From: Devosia enhydra
Lineage (GTDB): Bacteria; Pseudomonadota; Alphaproteobacteria; Rhizobiales; Devosiaceae
Assembly: GCF_900119845.1 (NCBI RefSeq)
Contig: NZ_FPKU01000002.1
Coordinates: 405,381 to 469,380 of the forward strand
DNA length: 64,000 bases
Direction of reading: 5' to 3'
This document shows, in pieces, positions 16,934 through 26,849 of the stretch (position 1 is the stretch's first letter; every line of letters begins with the position of its first letter). Both the position numbers and the translations under genes were made by a program. The notes under the pieces are model-generated. The model had not been told where the DNA came from. It did no database searches and saw nothing but the letters and a program-made list of their open reading frames with translations.

Positions 16934-17584
16934 ATGAGCGTCACACTGCCTCCTCTGACCCTTGCCATAGATACTTCGGGCCCGCGCCTGCAGCTGGCCG
17001 TTTATGGCGCAACGACGGCCGGCACGGCGATCGCCGATGCCCTCGTAGAGGACCTGGCCAAGGGCCATGCCGAGCGCATCCTGCCGGCGGTTGCGGACCT
17101 TCTGGCCAGCAACGGCCTCGCCTTGCGCGATCTTGGCCGCATCGGGGTGACCAGCGGGCCGGGCTCGTTCACCGGGCTGCGCATCGGGCTTTCGGCGGCG
17201 CGCGGGCTTGGGCTGGGACTGGGCGTGCCGGTGCTCGGCATTCCCACCCTCATCGCCATGTCCCTTTCCGGCCCTGAGGCCGGGCCCTTCACCGTGCTCA
17301 TCGATGCGCGGCGGGACGAAGCCTATCGCCAGCGGTTTTCCGCCCCGGGCGTCGCTGCCGATGGCCCCGCCCTGCTGCCGATGACGGACGCCCGCGCGCT
17401 GGTCGGCCCTCACGAGCCGGTGCGCGAGACCCCGTTCTGCGATATCTCGGCCCTGGCGCGCTTTGTGGCCGATGCCGACCCCGTAGCCTTCCCGCCCGAG
17501 CCGCTCTATCTGCGCGGCGCCGATGCCAAGCCGCAGGAGAAGGCGCGCATCGCCCGGCTGCCCGGCAGCGCCGCGGTTTCGTGA
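16934..17584 (+). CDS. tsaB: tRNA threonylcarbamoyladenosine biosynthesis protein TsaB
   Basis: 216-residue ASKHA-fold protein that partners TsaD, TsaE and TsaC in making t6A at position 37 of ANN-decoding tRNAs. Signatures: LAIDTSG at the N-terminus and GPGSFTGLRIGLSAARGLGLGL about residues 75-95. Its stop overlaps the rimI start (TGATG), the usual tsaB-rimI pairing in bacteria. Confidence 0.93.
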   Translation: MSVTLPPLTLAIDTSGPRLQLAVYGATTAGTAIADALVEDLAKGHAERILPAVADLLASNGLALRDLGRIGVTSGPGSFTGLRIGLSAARGLGLGLGVPVLGIPTLIAMSLSGPEAGPFTVLIDARRDEAYRQRFSAPGVAADGPALLPMTDARALVGPHEPVRETPFCDISALARFVADADPVAFPPEPLYLRGADAKPQEKARIARLPGSAAVS

Positions 17585-18063
17585 TGGACAGGATGTGGCT
17601 GGGCCCGCGCGGGCTGCATGTCGAGATGGCAGAGCCCCAGGATGCCGAGGCCATCGCCGCCATCCATGCCGAGGGCTTCTATCGCGGCTGGCCGGCCGAA
17701 GACTTCATCGGCTTCATCGACGGGCGCGACACGCCGACCTTCATCGCCTGCGACGCGCGCCGCCGCATCGCCGGCTTCGCCACCCTCAGGCTCGCGGCCG
17801 ACGAGGCGGAACTGATCTCGATCGCGGTGGCAAAGCGCTGGCGCGGCAAGGGGGTGGGCGAGGCGCTGATGCGCGCGCTGCTGGCCGACCTGATGCACAG
17901 CCCCGCCCGCCGGCTTTTTCTCGAAGTGGCGGCCGACAACCCCGCCGCCATCGCGCTTTATCGCAAGTTCGGCTTTGCCGAGCTCGGGCGGCGCACCGGC
18001 TATTACCCGAGGGCGGAGGGCGGCGCGGCCACCGCTCTTGTCATGGGACGCGATCTTGGCTAA
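17584..18063 (+). CDS. rimI: Ribosomal protein S18 alanine N-acetyltransferase RimI
   Basis: 159-residue GNAT acetyltransferase. The acetyl-CoA loop is visible as VAKRWRGKGVGEALM (motif A, R/Q-x2-G-x-G/A) and LEVAADNPAAIALYRKFGFAELGRR is motif B with the catalytic-region tyrosine. Coupled to tsaB by a one-base overlap; GTG at 17581 is an alternative start. Substrate S18 is inferred from family and position. Confidence 0.88.
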   Translation: MDRMWLGPRGLHVEMAEPQDAEAIAAIHAEGFYRGWPAEDFIGFIDGRDTPTFIACDARRRIAGFATLRLAADEAELISIAVAKRWRGKGVGEALMRALLADLMHSPARRLFLEVAADNPAAIALYRKFGFAELGRRTGYYPRAEGGAATALVMGRDLG

Positions 18064-18099
18064 CCCGACTCCTCACGGGGACTGCGAAAGGGGCGGGCC

Positions 18100-18555
18100 A
18101 TGACGGAAAAGCCACCGGCCATCGCCTCGCTCGAGGAACAATGCGCGGCGCGCGGCATGCGCATGACCGACCAGCGCCGGGTGATCGCACAGGTCATCGA
18201 ACAGGCGATCGATCATCCCGATGTCGAAGAGCTCTACCGGCGCGCCGCGGCCATCGACCCCCGCATCTCCCTCTCCACGGTCTATCGCACCATGAACCTC
18301 TTCGAGGAAGCCGGGCTCGTCACCAAGCACGACTTCAAGGACGGCCGGGCCCGCTTCGAGCCCATCCCCGACGAGCACCATGACCACCTGATCGATATCC
18401 GCTCGGGCAAGGTCATCGAGTTCCGCAATGAGGAGATCGAGGCCATCCAGGAGGTGATCGCGCGCAAGCTGGGCTACCGGCTCGTCGACCACAGGCTCGA
18501 ACTCTATGCCGTACCGCTCACCGGCGGGCCGCGGCGCAGCGGGAGCGAGGAATGA
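18100..18555 (+). CDS. mur: Fur-family metal regulator (Mur/Fur type)
   Basis: 151-residue repressor with an N-terminal winged helix (recognition region STVYRTMNLFEEAGLV) and a C-terminal dimerisation/metal domain with DEHHDHLIDI and GKVIEF, as in Fur. There are no C-terminal CxxC pairs. In Hyphomicrobiales the Fur orthologue in this rimI-fur-plsC-miaB setting generally acts as the manganese sensor Mur, while Irr takes over iron; that role is inferred from family and order. The stop overlaps plsC (ATGA). Confidence 0.85.
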   Translation: MTEKPPAIASLEEQCAARGMRMTDQRRVIAQVIEQAIDHPDVEELYRRAAAIDPRISLSTVYRTMNLFEEAGLVTKHDFKDGRARFEPIPDEHHDHLIDIRSGKVIEFRNEEIEAIQEVIARKLGYRLVDHRLELYAVPLTGGPRRSGSEE

Positions 18556-19355
18556 TCTTCCGCGTCCTCTTTTTCGTCCTCGTCATGGTCCCCTTCATGA
18601 TCGTGGCGCTGCCCATCCAGTTCCTTATCACCCGGCTCAACCTGCCGGGCTGGCACATCCTGCCCCGGCTGTTCCACCGGCTGGGCGCGATTTTCCTCGG
18701 CCTCCGGGTCAGGGTCATCGGGCAGCCCAATGCCGGCAAGCCGACGCTGATCACCGCCAACCATATCTCGTGGACCGACATCATCGCCATCGGCTCGGTC
18801 GCCGACGTCTCCTTCGTGGCCAAGCAGGAGGTGGGGCGCTGGCCTTTCGTGGGCTTCATGGCCTCGCTGCAAAAGACCATCTTCGTTGACCGCACGCGCC
18901 GCTCCGATGCCGGGCGCACCACCCGCGAGATGGGCCGGCGCATGGCCGATGGCGGCTCTGTGCTGCTGTTTGCCGAAGGCCAGTCCGATATCGGTACGCA
19001 TGTACTGCCCTTCCGCTCGGCCCTTGTGGGGGCGGCCCAGCACGCCATGATCGAGGCCGGCGCAAGGGATGTGGCGGTGCAGCCCCTCACCATCGCCTAT
19101 ACCCATCTGCAGGGCCTGCCGGTGTCGCGCAACGAGCGCAGCCTCATCGCCTGGATCCGCTCCAAGACGACGCGCGAGAATATCCGCGAAATCCTCTCGG
19201 GCGGGGTGCGCGACGTGACGGTGGCCTTCGGGCTGCCGCGCCCCCTGGCCGAGGGCGAGGATCGCAAGGCCATCACCCGGGCGGCCGAGGCCGACGTGCG
19301 GCGCATGCTGGTGGCACTCAATCGTGGCCTGCCGATCCCGGAACTGACACGCTGA
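18552..19355 (+). CDS. plsC: 1-acyl-sn-glycerol-3-phosphate acyltransferase (PlsC family)
   Basis: 267-residue membrane-associated acyltransferase making phosphatidic acid from lysophosphatidic acid. It begins with a hydrophobic anchor (LFFVLVMVPFMIVALP) and has the catalytic NH-x4-D motif as NHISWTD (about residues 74-80) and the substrate-binding block as FAEGQSD instead of the usual FPEGTRS. The start overlaps the mur stop by four bases. Confidence 0.88.
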   Translation: MIFRVLFFVLVMVPFMIVALPIQFLITRLNLPGWHILPRLFHRLGAIFLGLRVRVIGQPNAGKPTLITANHISWTDIIAIGSVADVSFVAKQEVGRWPFVGFMASLQKTIFVDRTRRSDAGRTTREMGRRMADGGSVLLFAEGQSDIGTHVLPFRSALVGAAQHAMIEAGARDVAVQPLTIAYTHLQGLPVSRNERSLIAWIRSKTTRENIREILSGGVRDVTVAFGLPRPLAEGEDRKAITRAAEADVRRMLVALNRGLPIPELTR

Positions 19356-19401
19356 GGCGGCCCATATGGCGCCGCCGCGCGTTCCGGTGTAAGGAGCGGC
19401 C

Positions 19402-20799
19402 ATGACGAACGCTTCTCTCCCCAATGCCCGCAAGGTCTTCATCAAGACCTATGGCTGCCAGATGAATGTCTATGACAGCGAGCGCATGGCCGATGCGCTC
19501 GGCGCCTCGGGCTATGTCGAAACCAAGGAGATGGCCGAGGCCGACCTCGTGCTGCTCAACACCTGCCATATCCGCGAGAAGGCCTCGGAAAAGGTCTTTT
19601 CCGAACTGGGGCGCCTGCGCGAGATGCGCGCCGAGCGTCGTGAGGCGGGCGGAGACCTGATGGTGGGGGTCACCGGCTGCGTGGCCCAGGCCGAAGGCGA
19701 CGAGATCGCGCGGCGGGCCCCGGTCGTCGACCTCGTGGTGGGCCCGCAGAGCTATCATCGCCTGCCGGAGATCGTGGCGCGGGCGCGAAGCGGGGAAAAG
19801 GTGGTGGACACCGAATTCCCGCCCGAGGACAAGTTCAGCCACCTGCCGGCGGCAAGCCGCGAGGCGACCATCGCGCGCGGGCTCACCGCCTTCCTCACGG
19901 TGCAGGAGGGGTGCGACAAGTTCTGCTCGTTCTGCGTCGTGCCCTATACGCGCGGCGCCGAAACCAGCCGGCCGGTGGCCGATGTTCTCGCCGAAGCGCG
20001 GCGGCTCGCCGATGCCGGGGTGCGCGAGGTGACGCTCCTGGGCCAGAACGTCAACGCCTATCACGGGCTCGACGCCACGGGCCGGCCGATGGGGCTGGGC
20101 GAGCTCTGCTTCCGCCTCGCCGACATCCCCGGCCTCAGCCGCGTCCGCTACACCACGAGCCACCCCCTCGACATGGATGACGGGCTGATCGCGGCCCATC
20201 GCGACCTCGATGCGCTGATGCCCTATCTGCATCTGCCGGTGCAGTCGGGTTCGGACGCGATCCTCAAGGCCATGAACCGGCGCCATACGGCGGCCCAGTA
20301 TCTTGCCATCATCGAGCGCATCCGGGCGGCAAAGCCCGACATGGCGCTCTCGGGCGATTTCATCGTCGGCTTCCCCGGCGAGACCGATGAAGATTTCGAG
20401 GCGACGCTCGCGCTTGTGGAGGCCGTGGGCTATGCCTCGGCCTTCACCTTCAAATACTCCACCCGCCCCGGCACCCCGGGCGCCAGCATGACCGATCAGG
20501 TACCCGAACCGGTCAAGGCCGAGCGCCTCGCCCGGCTCAATGCGGCGATCGCGGCCGGCACGGCGCGGTTCGCGCAAAGCTGCGTGGCGCGCACCCTGCC
20601 GGTGCTCATCGACAAGAAGGGCCGCAATCCCGGCCAGGTCGGGGGGCGCTCGCCCTATCTGCAGGCGGTGCACATGGATGGGCCCGAGCGGCTCATCGGG
20701 CAGATCGTGCCGGTGGAAATCGTCGCTGTGGGTAATAATTCGCTCAAGGGCAGGATTGTCACGCGCGTGGAACCGGGTTCTGCTAGCCTCGTTGCATGA
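19402..20799 (+). CDS. miaB: tRNA-2-methylthio-N6-dimethylallyladenosine synthase MiaB
   Basis: 465-residue radical SAM methylthiotransferase acting on A37 of tRNAs. The auxiliary cluster cysteines are C19 (KTYGCQMN), C55 (NTCHIREKA) and C93 (VTGCVAQ), the radical SAM motif is C171-x3-C175-x2-C178 (CDKFCSFC), and a C-terminal TRAM domain follows. A GGAG ribosome site precedes the ATG. Followed by phoH-ybeY, as in many Proteobacteria. Confidence 0.95.
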   Translation: MTNASLPNARKVFIKTYGCQMNVYDSERMADALGASGYVETKEMAEADLVLLNTCHIREKASEKVFSELGRLREMRAERREAGGDLMVGVTGCVAQAEGDEIARRAPVVDLVVGPQSYHRLPEIVARARSGEKVVDTEFPPEDKFSHLPAASREATIARGLTAFLTVQEGCDKFCSFCVVPYTRGAETSRPVADVLAEARRLADAGVREVTLLGQNVNAYHGLDATGRPMGLGELCFRLADIPGLSRVRYTTSHPLDMDDGLIAAHRDLDALMPYLHLPVQSGSDAILKAMNRRHTAAQYLAIIERIRAAKPDMALSGDFIVGFPGETDEDFEATLALVEAVGYASAFTFKYSTRPGTPGASMTDQVPEPVKAERLARLNAAIAAGTARFAQSCVARTLPVLIDKKGRNPGQVGGRSPYLQAVHMDGPERLIGQIVPVEIVAVGNNSLKGRIVTRVEPGSASLVA

Positions 20800-20903
20800 G
20801 GTGGAGCGCATGACGCGTGCGTCGGGCGTTTCCAGCCTCCAGCGGCCCGGCCGTTCGACCGGGCCTGCATGACGGAGATCGACGCCATTCGGAGCTTCAG
20901 CAT

Positions 20904-21926
20904 TTGAGCAGGCATTTGGCCCCCACCGCCGACAACGCCCTTTCATCCCAGCTTGAACTCGCTTTCGACGACAACCGGCTCGCCGCGCAGCTTTTCGGCG
21001 AATTCGACCAGAATCTCGCGCTCATCGAGCAGCGGCTGGCGGTGACGGCCACGCCGCGCGGCAATCATGTCATGCTCAAGGGGTCGGCCTCCTCGGTCGA
21101 CCAGGGGCGGCGCGTGCTCGAATCGCTCTATGCGCTGCTCGAAGAGGGCAAGAGCGCCGAGATCGGCGATGTCGATGCGGTCATCCGCATGGTCCAGAGC
21201 GAGGACAGCCAGCTGACCCTGCCCACCTTCGAAAAGAAGGGGAAAGTCCGCATGGCCCAGATCGCCACGCGCAAGGCCACCATCGTCGCCCGCACCCCGG
21301 CGCAGGACGCCTATATGCGCGCCATGGAGCGGGCCGAGCTGGTTTTCGGCGTCGGCCCCGCCGGCACCGGCAAGACGTACTTGGCAGTCGCGCACGCCGC
21401 ATCGCTGCTCGAGCGCGGCGACATCAACCGCATTATCCTGTCGCGACCGGCGGTGGAAGCAGGCGAACGCCTCGGCTTCCTGCCCGGCGACATGAAGGAC
21501 AAGGTCGATCCCTATCTGCGCCCGCTCTATGACGCGCTCTACGACATGATGAAGCCCGAAGTGGTGGAGCGCTGCATTACCTCCGGCATCATCGAGGTGG
21601 CGCCGCTCGCCTTCATGCGCGGGCGCACGCTGGCCAATGCGGTGGTGATCCTCGACGAGGCGCAGAACACCACCTCGATGCAGATGAAGATGTTCCTCAC
21701 CCGGCTGGGCGAGAACTCCAAGATGATCGTCACGGGCGACCCCACCCAGGTCGACCTGCCGCGCGGGGAACGCTCGGGCCTCGTCGAAGCGCTCGGGCTG
21801 CTCGATGGCATCGAAGGCGTGCATATTTCGCGCTTCTCGGACAAGGATGTGGTGCGCCACGCCCTTGTGGCCCGCATCGTGCGGGCTTATGAGGGCGCCA
21901 CGGCCAAAGAGGACAAATCCCGCTGA
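20904..21926 (+). CDS. phoH: PhoH family ATPase (TTG start)
   Basis: 340-residue PhoH-like protein with an N-terminal KH-like region and a P-loop ATPase domain: Walker A GPAGTGKT near residue 152, RPAVEAGERLGFLPG, and Walker B VVILDEAQNTT. The family is thought to act in RNA metabolism together with YbeY. TTG 20904 is chosen because GGAG lies 9 bases upstream and the product (MSRHLAPTAD) matches family length; the only other upstream start, a GTG at 20817, would add a low-complexity basic extension. The stop overlaps the apparent CTG start of ybeY. Confidence 0.9.
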   Translation: MSRHLAPTADNALSSQLELAFDDNRLAAQLFGEFDQNLALIEQRLAVTATPRGNHVMLKGSASSVDQGRRVLESLYALLEEGKSAEIGDVDAVIRMVQSEDSQLTLPTFEKKGKVRMAQIATRKATIVARTPAQDAYMRAMERAELVFGVGPAGTGKTYLAVAHAASLLERGDINRIILSRPAVEAGERLGFLPGDMKDKVDPYLRPLYDALYDMMKPEVVERCITSGIIEVAPLAFMRGRTLANAVVILDEAQNTTSMQMKMFLTRLGENSKMIVTGDPTQVDLPRGERSGLVEALGLLDGIEGVHISRFSDKDVVRHALVARIVRAYEGATAKEDKSR

Positions 21927-22429
21927 GCGCGCCGCTCGACATCGCCGTCATCCGCAATGACGAGGCCTGGCCCGAGGGGCTGGAGACGCTGGCCGAGGCC
22001 GCGATCCGGCGTGCGCTGACCCATGCCGAGCCCGAGATCGCGGGGGTATCCGAGCTTTCGGTGGTGCTGACCAACGATGCCGAGCAGCAGGAGCTCAACC
22101 GCGACTGGCGGGGCATGGACAAGCCCACCAACGTGCTTTCCTTTCCCCAGATCGAGCCCTTCGCGCCGCTTTCAGGGCTTCTGGGCGACGTGATCCTCGC
22201 CCGCGAAACCCTCGAACGGGAAGCCGCAGATCTCGGCATTTCGTTCAATGACCACTTCACCCATCTTGTGGTGCATGGTTTTCTCCATATTTTGGGCTAT
22301 GATCATCTCGACGATGAGGAGGCCCTCGAAATGGAGGGCCTCGAAACCGAAATACTCGCCAGTCTGGGGATCGCCGATCCCTATGGCGAGGACGGGCCGG
22401 ACACGCCGCCCACGCCGAACCCAGTGTAA
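21923..22429 (+). CDS. ybeY: Endoribonuclease YbeY (apparent CTG start)
   Basis: About 168-residue single-strand endoribonuclease needed for 16S rRNA 3' maturation and ribosome quality control. The zinc site is H118-x3-H122-x5-H128 in HGFLHILGYDH. The family N-terminus (SAPLDIAVI, WPEGLETLAEAAIRRAL) is encoded, but the frame has no ATG, GTG or TTG between the upstream in-frame stop (21890) and GTG 22061, which would delete the first 46 residues. The best start is CTG 21923, which overlaps the phoH stop (CTGA) and has AGAGGA 9 bases upstream. Confidence 0.88.
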   Translation: MSAPLDIAVIRNDEAWPEGLETLAEAAIRRALTHAEPEIAGVSELSVVLTNDAEQQELNRDWRGMDKPTNVLSFPQIEPFAPLSGLLGDVILARETLEREAADLGISFNDHFTHLVVHGFLHILGYDHLDDEEALEMEGLETEILASLGIADPYGEDGPDTPPTPNPV

Positions 22430-22450
22430 CCAGACGAGGATTTATGCCGC

Positions 22451-23536
22451 GTGCAAGCGGCGCTTGAGATGAACGACAGCGACAGTAGCAGCACGACGCC
22501 CGAGGCGTCACGGTCCACCGCCCTGGTGCCCATGGCCCAGGAGCCGTCTCCCGAGCCGCACTCTAGACAGGCTCCCGTCCAGCAGCGGGGGCCATCGATC
22601 TGGAACCGCCTCAAATCGCTTCTGGCGCTGCGCACGGTCTCGTTGCGCGACGACCTGGAAGTGGCGCTCGAAAATGGCGGCACCGGCGAATCCGCCGATT
22701 TCACCCCCTCCGAACGCATCATCCTGCAGAATGTGCTGCAGCTGGGCGAGCGCCGCGTCGAGGACGTGATGGTGCCGCGCGCCGACATCGTTGCGGCAGA
22801 GGCCAGCGAGACCTTCGGGGCGCTGGTGGCGCGGTTCCGCCAGGAGGGGATCTCGCGCATCCCCATCTATGACGACAGCCTCGACAACATCACCGGCTTC
22901 ATCCACGTCAAGGATGCGCTGCGGCGCATCACCGATCCGGTGCTCGACCCCGAAAAGGAAGTGCCGATCCGCCTCCTGTCGACGGGGCTGCGCACCAAGG
23001 TCTCCAAGCTCGAGCTGATCCGGCCGGTGCTGTTCGTGCCCCCGCTGATGCCGGTGGGCGAGCTCCTGACGCAGATGCAGCAGAAGCGGCTGCACATGGC
23101 CATCGTCATCGACGAATATGGCGGCACCGACGGGCTCGTGACCATCGAGGACCTGCTCGAAGCCGTCGTCGGAGACATTGCCGACGAGCATGACGATCTC
23201 GATACCTCGCTGATCCGCAGGGTCAACTCCAATATCTTCGTGGCTTCGGCGCGCGCAGAGCTCGACGAGGTGCGCGCCGCCATCGGGGAGGATTTCGACC
23301 CCGGCGAGCATGCCGAGGACGTCGACACCATCGGCGGGCTGGTGTTCGACCTTGCCGGCCACGTACCGGCCAAGGGCGAAGTCGTGACCGGCATCCGCGG
23401 CTTCGAGTTCGAGGTGATGGCGGCCGACAGCCGGCAGATCAAGCGCGTCAAGATCAAGCGCATCAAGCAGCGCCGCAGCCTCGCCAGCACGAGTGGCGGC
23501 GGGGGCGGAGACGACGCGCAGGCGGCGGCCGAATAG
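22451..23536 (+). CDS. corC: CorC/HlyC-type CBS-domain protein
   Basis: 361-residue soluble protein with a CBS pair (from about residue 95, VEDVMVPRADIVAAE, to about 225, DEYGGTDGLVTIEDLLEAVVG) and a C-terminal CorC_HlyC domain (about 240-330). Such proteins are associated with Mg/Co efflux or membrane transport; no transmembrane domain is present. The start is either GTG 22451 (GAGGA about 11 bases upstream) or ATG 22469. Position after ybeY and before lnt is conserved in Proteobacteria. A GGCCGC-TTCA-GCGGCC hairpin follows the stop. Confidence 0.87.
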   Translation: MQAALEMNDSDSSSTTPEASRSTALVPMAQEPSPEPHSRQAPVQQRGPSIWNRLKSLLALRTVSLRDDLEVALENGGTGESADFTPSERIILQNVLQLGERRVEDVMVPRADIVAAEASETFGALVARFRQEGISRIPIYDDSLDNITGFIHVKDALRRITDPVLDPEKEVPIRLLSTGLRTKVSKLELIRPVLFVPPLMPVGELLTQMQQKRLHMAIVIDEYGGTDGLVTIEDLLEAVVGDIADEHDDLDTSLIRRVNSNIFVASARAELDEVRAAIGEDFDPGEHAEDVDTIGGLVFDLAGHVPAKGEVVTGIRGFEFEVMAADSRQIKRVKIKRIKQRRSLASTSGGGGGDDAQAAAE

Positions 23537-23671
23537 GCCGCTTCAGCGGCCCTGCGCGCGTCATGGCGGGCGGCTGAGCCCCTTGGGGGAGAGCCCGCCC
23601 CCTTGACCCCCTCGGCCTGCCCGGCACATTGGGCCCATGGCGCCTGATTCGCTTTTTCCGAGACCCAGCCG

Positions 23672-25294
23672 ATGAACCGTCTCGCCGAAAGCGTCATGCT
23701 CGCCTCCGGCTGGCGCCGTGCCCTCATGATGGTGATCGCCGGGGCGCTGGGCGCGCTGTCGGCACCGCCGCTCTTCGTGCTGCCGGCATTGTTTCTCGCC
23801 CTGCCCGTTCTCGTCTGGGCGCTCGATGGCGCGGAATCCCGGCGCGGGCTCAGGCGCCTGTTCGGCCCGGCTTTCCGCATCGGCTTCTGGTTCGGGCTGG
23901 GCTATTTCACCATCGCCTTCCACTGGCTGGGCAGCGCGTTTTTTCTCGAAGGCGGCTGGTATCCGGCGCTGATGCCGCTGGCGATCCTGGCGCTTGCCGC
24001 GCTCATCGCCCTGTTCTGGGGGATGGGCACGGCTCTGGCGCATCTGCTGTGGTCGGATGGGCCCTGGCGGATCGTCGCCCTTGCCGGCGCCCTCTCGCTC
24101 GCCGAATGGGCCCGCGGCACGCTGTTCTCGGGCTTTCCCTTCGATCTCCTGGGCTACGCGCTCACCGCCAATGACGCGATGATGCAGCTTGCCTCCATCG
24201 TGGGCATCTATGGCCTCACCTTCATCGCCATCCTGATCGCGGCGACGCCGGCCTTGGCCTGGCCAGCCGACGGGCGGGCGCTGGCCCGCCGGATGCTGCC
24301 CGGCGTGCTCGCCATCGCGGTCATCGCGGCACAACTGGGCTATGGCAGCTGGCGGCTCGTAAGCACCGAGACGGTGATGCGGCAGGACATGCGCCTCAAG
24401 CTCGTGCAGCCGATGATCACCGAGCACACCAACTGGGCGGCAGCGCAGCCCGCCGCGATCATCGACCGGCTGATCGGGCTCTCCGAGGCGCCGTCGGGCG
24501 CCCATGATCCGGGGCTCGAGGGCATCACCCACCTCATCTGGCCCGAATCGGTGCTGCCCTTCTTCATGAGCCAGTATCCCGAGGCGCTGGCACGGATCGC
24601 CCGCATGCTGCCCCCCGAAACCATGCTGCTGACCGGAGCGCCGCGCGCCGACGCCGAAACCGGCGCCGGCAATCCGGGATACAATGCGCTGCTGGCCATC
24701 TCCACCGATGGCGAGATCGTCGCGTCATATGACAAGGCGCATCTGGTGCCGTTCGGGGAATATCTGCCCTTCGCCGATCTTTTCGCGCGCTTCGGCATCA
24801 GGCAGTTCGTGCCGGGCACCAATGGCTGGGCGCCGGGCAATGGCCGGCGGCTGGTGAGCCCGCAGGGCACGCTGCCCTTCATCGCGCTCATCTGCTACGA
24901 AGCCATTTTTTCGGGGCTGTTTTCGGCCGATGCCTATCCGGGCGGCACTCAGGCGGCCGGGTTCATTCTCAACATCACCAATGATTCCTGGTTCGATGGC
25001 TCGATCGGGCCGGAAAAACACGCCCATCACGCCAGGGTGCGGGCGGTGGAGAGCGGGCTGCCGCTCGTGCGGGTGGGCAATTCGGGCGTGACCTTCATCA
25101 CCGATGGCGCGGGGCGGATCACCGCCGCGCTCGCACCGCGGGCCGCTTCAACGCTCATCGCCGAGCTGCCGCAGGCAGAGGGCGGGCCCACCCTTTTCAT
25201 CCGGCTCGGGATGTGGCCCTTCGCAGGACTGGTAGGGCTCGCACTCGTTGCGGGGCTTCTCTCCCGCCGTCGCCGCCCGAGGCCCATCGCCTAG
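23672..25294 (+). CDS. lnt: Apolipoprotein N-acyltransferase
   Basis: 540-residue inner-membrane enzyme that adds the third acyl chain to lipoproteins. Several N-terminal membrane segments are followed by a periplasmic nitrilase-like domain with the catalytic triad E292 (WPESVLPFF), K355 ([14 protein letters not shown]) and C408 (ICYEAIF), and a final membrane segment near the C-terminus. Full length. Confidence 0.95.
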   Translation: MNRLAESVMLASGWRRALMMVIAGALGALSAPPLFVLPALFLALPVLVWALDGAESRRGLRRLFGPAFRIGFWFGLGYFTIAFHWLGSAFFLEGGWYPALMPLAILALAALIALFWGMGTALAHLLWSDGPWRIVALAGALSLAEWARGTLFSGFPFDLLGYALTANDAMMQLASIVGIYGLTFIAILIAATPALAWPADGRALARRMLPGVLAIAVIAAQLGYGSWRLVSTETVMRQDMRLKLVQPMITEHTNWAAAQPAAIIDRLIGLSEAPSGAHDPGLEGITHLIWPESVLPFFMSQYPEALARIARMLPPETMLLTGAPRADAETGAGNPGYNALLAISTDGEIVASYDKAHLVPFGEYLPFADLFARFGIRQFVPGTNGWAPGNGRRLVSPQGTLPFIALICYEAIFSGLFSADAYPGGTQAAGFILNITNDSWFDGSIGPEKHAHHARVRAVESGLPLVRVGNSGVTFITDGAGRITAALAPRAASTLIAELPQAEGGPTLFIRLGMWPFAGLVGLALVAGLLSRRRRPRPIA

Positions 25295-25345
25295 GCGGCA
25301 CGGCCCGCCCGCAGCATGGTCTTCTCCCCACAAGGCCTGCGGGAC

Positions 25346-25361
25346 ATAAAGCTTTCTTTAT
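25346..25361 (+). promoter_or_regulatory. Palindromic operator-like site upstream of metK
   Basis: ATAAAG-CTTT-CTTTAT is a perfect 6-4-6 inverted repeat in an AT-rich patch (running into TATATATG) within the 260-base lnt-metK spacer. ArsR-type SahR regulators of S-adenosylhomocysteine/methionine genes use AT-rich palindromes of this general kind, so a SahR-like operator is possible, but the identity of the regulator is inferred. The rest of the spacer (about 190 bases) has no gene and no riboswitch that I recognise. Confidence 0.45.
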
Positions 25362-25554
25362 ATATGCCTTGACCCAAACCCGCGCCGATGGCAAAAACCG
25401 CGGCATCCCGCCCGTTTTGGCGGCACAGTTTCAATCCGCCGTTCCGGTCCGGTCCCCCGAGGGGATCGCCTCCGTCCGCGGCGGCTCTTTCCCCGCCAGA
25501 GCCTGCGCCTCCCATGGGCGCCGCGCAGATGGCGGCCTGACCCAGGGGCAGTCG

Positions 25555-26832
25555 GTGGTGCGCTCTTCCTATCTTTTCACGTCCGAATCGGTCTCCGAAG
25601 GCCATCCCGACAAGGTGTGCGACCGGATTTCCGACGAGATCGTCGATCTCGTCTTCCGCGAGGCCAAAAAGACCGGCATGGATCCGGCCAAGGTGCGCAT
25701 CGCCTGCGAGACGCTGGCCACCACCAACCGCGTGATCATCGCGGGCGAGGTGCGGGTGCCCGAAACCCTGCTCAAGACCGACCGCGAAGGCAAGGTGCTG
25801 CTCGACGGGGCGGGCAACCCCGTGGTCAACCCGTCCAAATTCCGCTCGACCGCCCGCAAGGCCATCCGCGCCATCGGCTATGAGCAGTCCGGCTTTCATT
25901 GGAAGACGGTGAAGATCGACGTGCTGCTGCACGGCCAGTCGGCCGACATCGCGGCGGGCGTCGATGAAAGCGGCAACAAGGATGTGGGTGCGGGCGACCA
26001 GGGCATCATGTTCGGCTATGCCACGCGCGAGACGCCCGAGCTGCTGCCCGCGCCGATCTACTATGCCCACAAGATCCTCGAGACCCTCGCCGAGGCGCGC
26101 AAATCCGGCGAGGGCCCGGCCGCCGTGCTCGGGCCCGATGCCAAGAGCCAGGTGACGGTGCGCTACGAAGACGGCAAGCCCGTCGGGGTGACCCAGATCG
26201 TGCTCTCGACCCAGCACCTGGATGCCAGCCTGACCTCGGCCGATGTGCGCAAGATCGTCGAGCCCTTCATCCGCCAGGCCCTGCCCGAGGGCTGGATCAG
26301 CGACAAGACCATCTGGCACGTCAACCCCACAGGCAAGTTCGTGGTGGGCGGGCCCGATGGCGATGCCGGCCTCACCGGCCGCAAGATCATCGTGGATACC
26401 TATGGCGGGGCCGCCCCGCATGGCGGCGGCGCCTTCTCGGGCAAGGACCCCACCAAGGTCGACCGCTCGGCCGCCTATGCGGCGCGTTATCTCGCCAAGA
26501 ACGTCGTTGCCGCCGGGCTGGCCGAAAAGGCCACGATCCAGCTCTCCTATGCCATCGGCGTTGCCCAGCCGCTCTCGATCTATGTCGACCTGCATGGCAC
26601 CGGCACCGTCGACGAAGCCGATCTCGAAACGGTGCTCGGCGAGGTGTTCGACCTCTCCCCGCGCGGCATCCGCACCAAGCTCGACCTCAACAAGCCCATC
26701 TATGCCCGCACCTCGGCCTATGGCCATTTCGGGCGCAAGCCGGGCCGCGACGGCAGCTTCTCGTGGGAGAAGACCGATCTCGTGCCGGCGCTGAAGGCGG
26801 CGCTCAAGGCAAAGGCGAAGGCGGCAGCCTGA
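25555..26832 (+). CDS. metK: S-adenosylmethionine synthetase
   Basis: About 425-residue enzyme making SAM from methionine and ATP. Opening [20 protein letters not shown], the signature [12 protein letters not shown] and the P-loop-like [19 protein letters not shown] are all present. Two adjacent GTG codons (25555, 25558) are possible starts; AGGGG lies 6 bases upstream of the first. The protein is longer than the 384-residue E. coli form, as usual for alphaproteobacteria. Probably co-transcribed with trmB, 17 bases downstream. Confidence 0.96.
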   Translation: MVRSSYLFTSESVSEGHPDKVCDRISDEIVDLVFREAKKTGMDPAKVRIACETLATTNRVIIAGEVRVPETLLKTDREGKVLLDGAGNPVVNPSKFRSTARKAIRAIGYEQSGFHWKTVKIDVLLHGQSADIAAGVDESGNKDVGAGDQGIMFGYATRETPELLPAPIYYAHKILETLAEARKSGEGPAAVLGPDAKSQVTVRYEDGKPVGVTQIVLSTQHLDASLTSADVRKIVEPFIRQALPEGWISDKTIWHVNPTGKFVVGGPDGDAGLTGRKIIVDTYGGAAPHGGGAFSGKDPTKVDRSAAYAARYLAKNVVAAGLAEKATIQLSYAIGVAQPLSIYVDLHGTGTVDEADLETVLGEVFDLSPRGIRTKLDLNKPIYARTSAYGHFGRKPGRDGSFSWEKTDLVPALKAALKAKAKAAA

Positions 26833-26849
26833 GCTGCCGCCGCCCGCCA

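Noticed and set aside
25362-25554. SAM riboswitch before metK
   Set aside because: The leader is long enough, but I could not recognise the core of SAM-I, SAM-II or SAM/SAH classes. A covariance-model search would decide.
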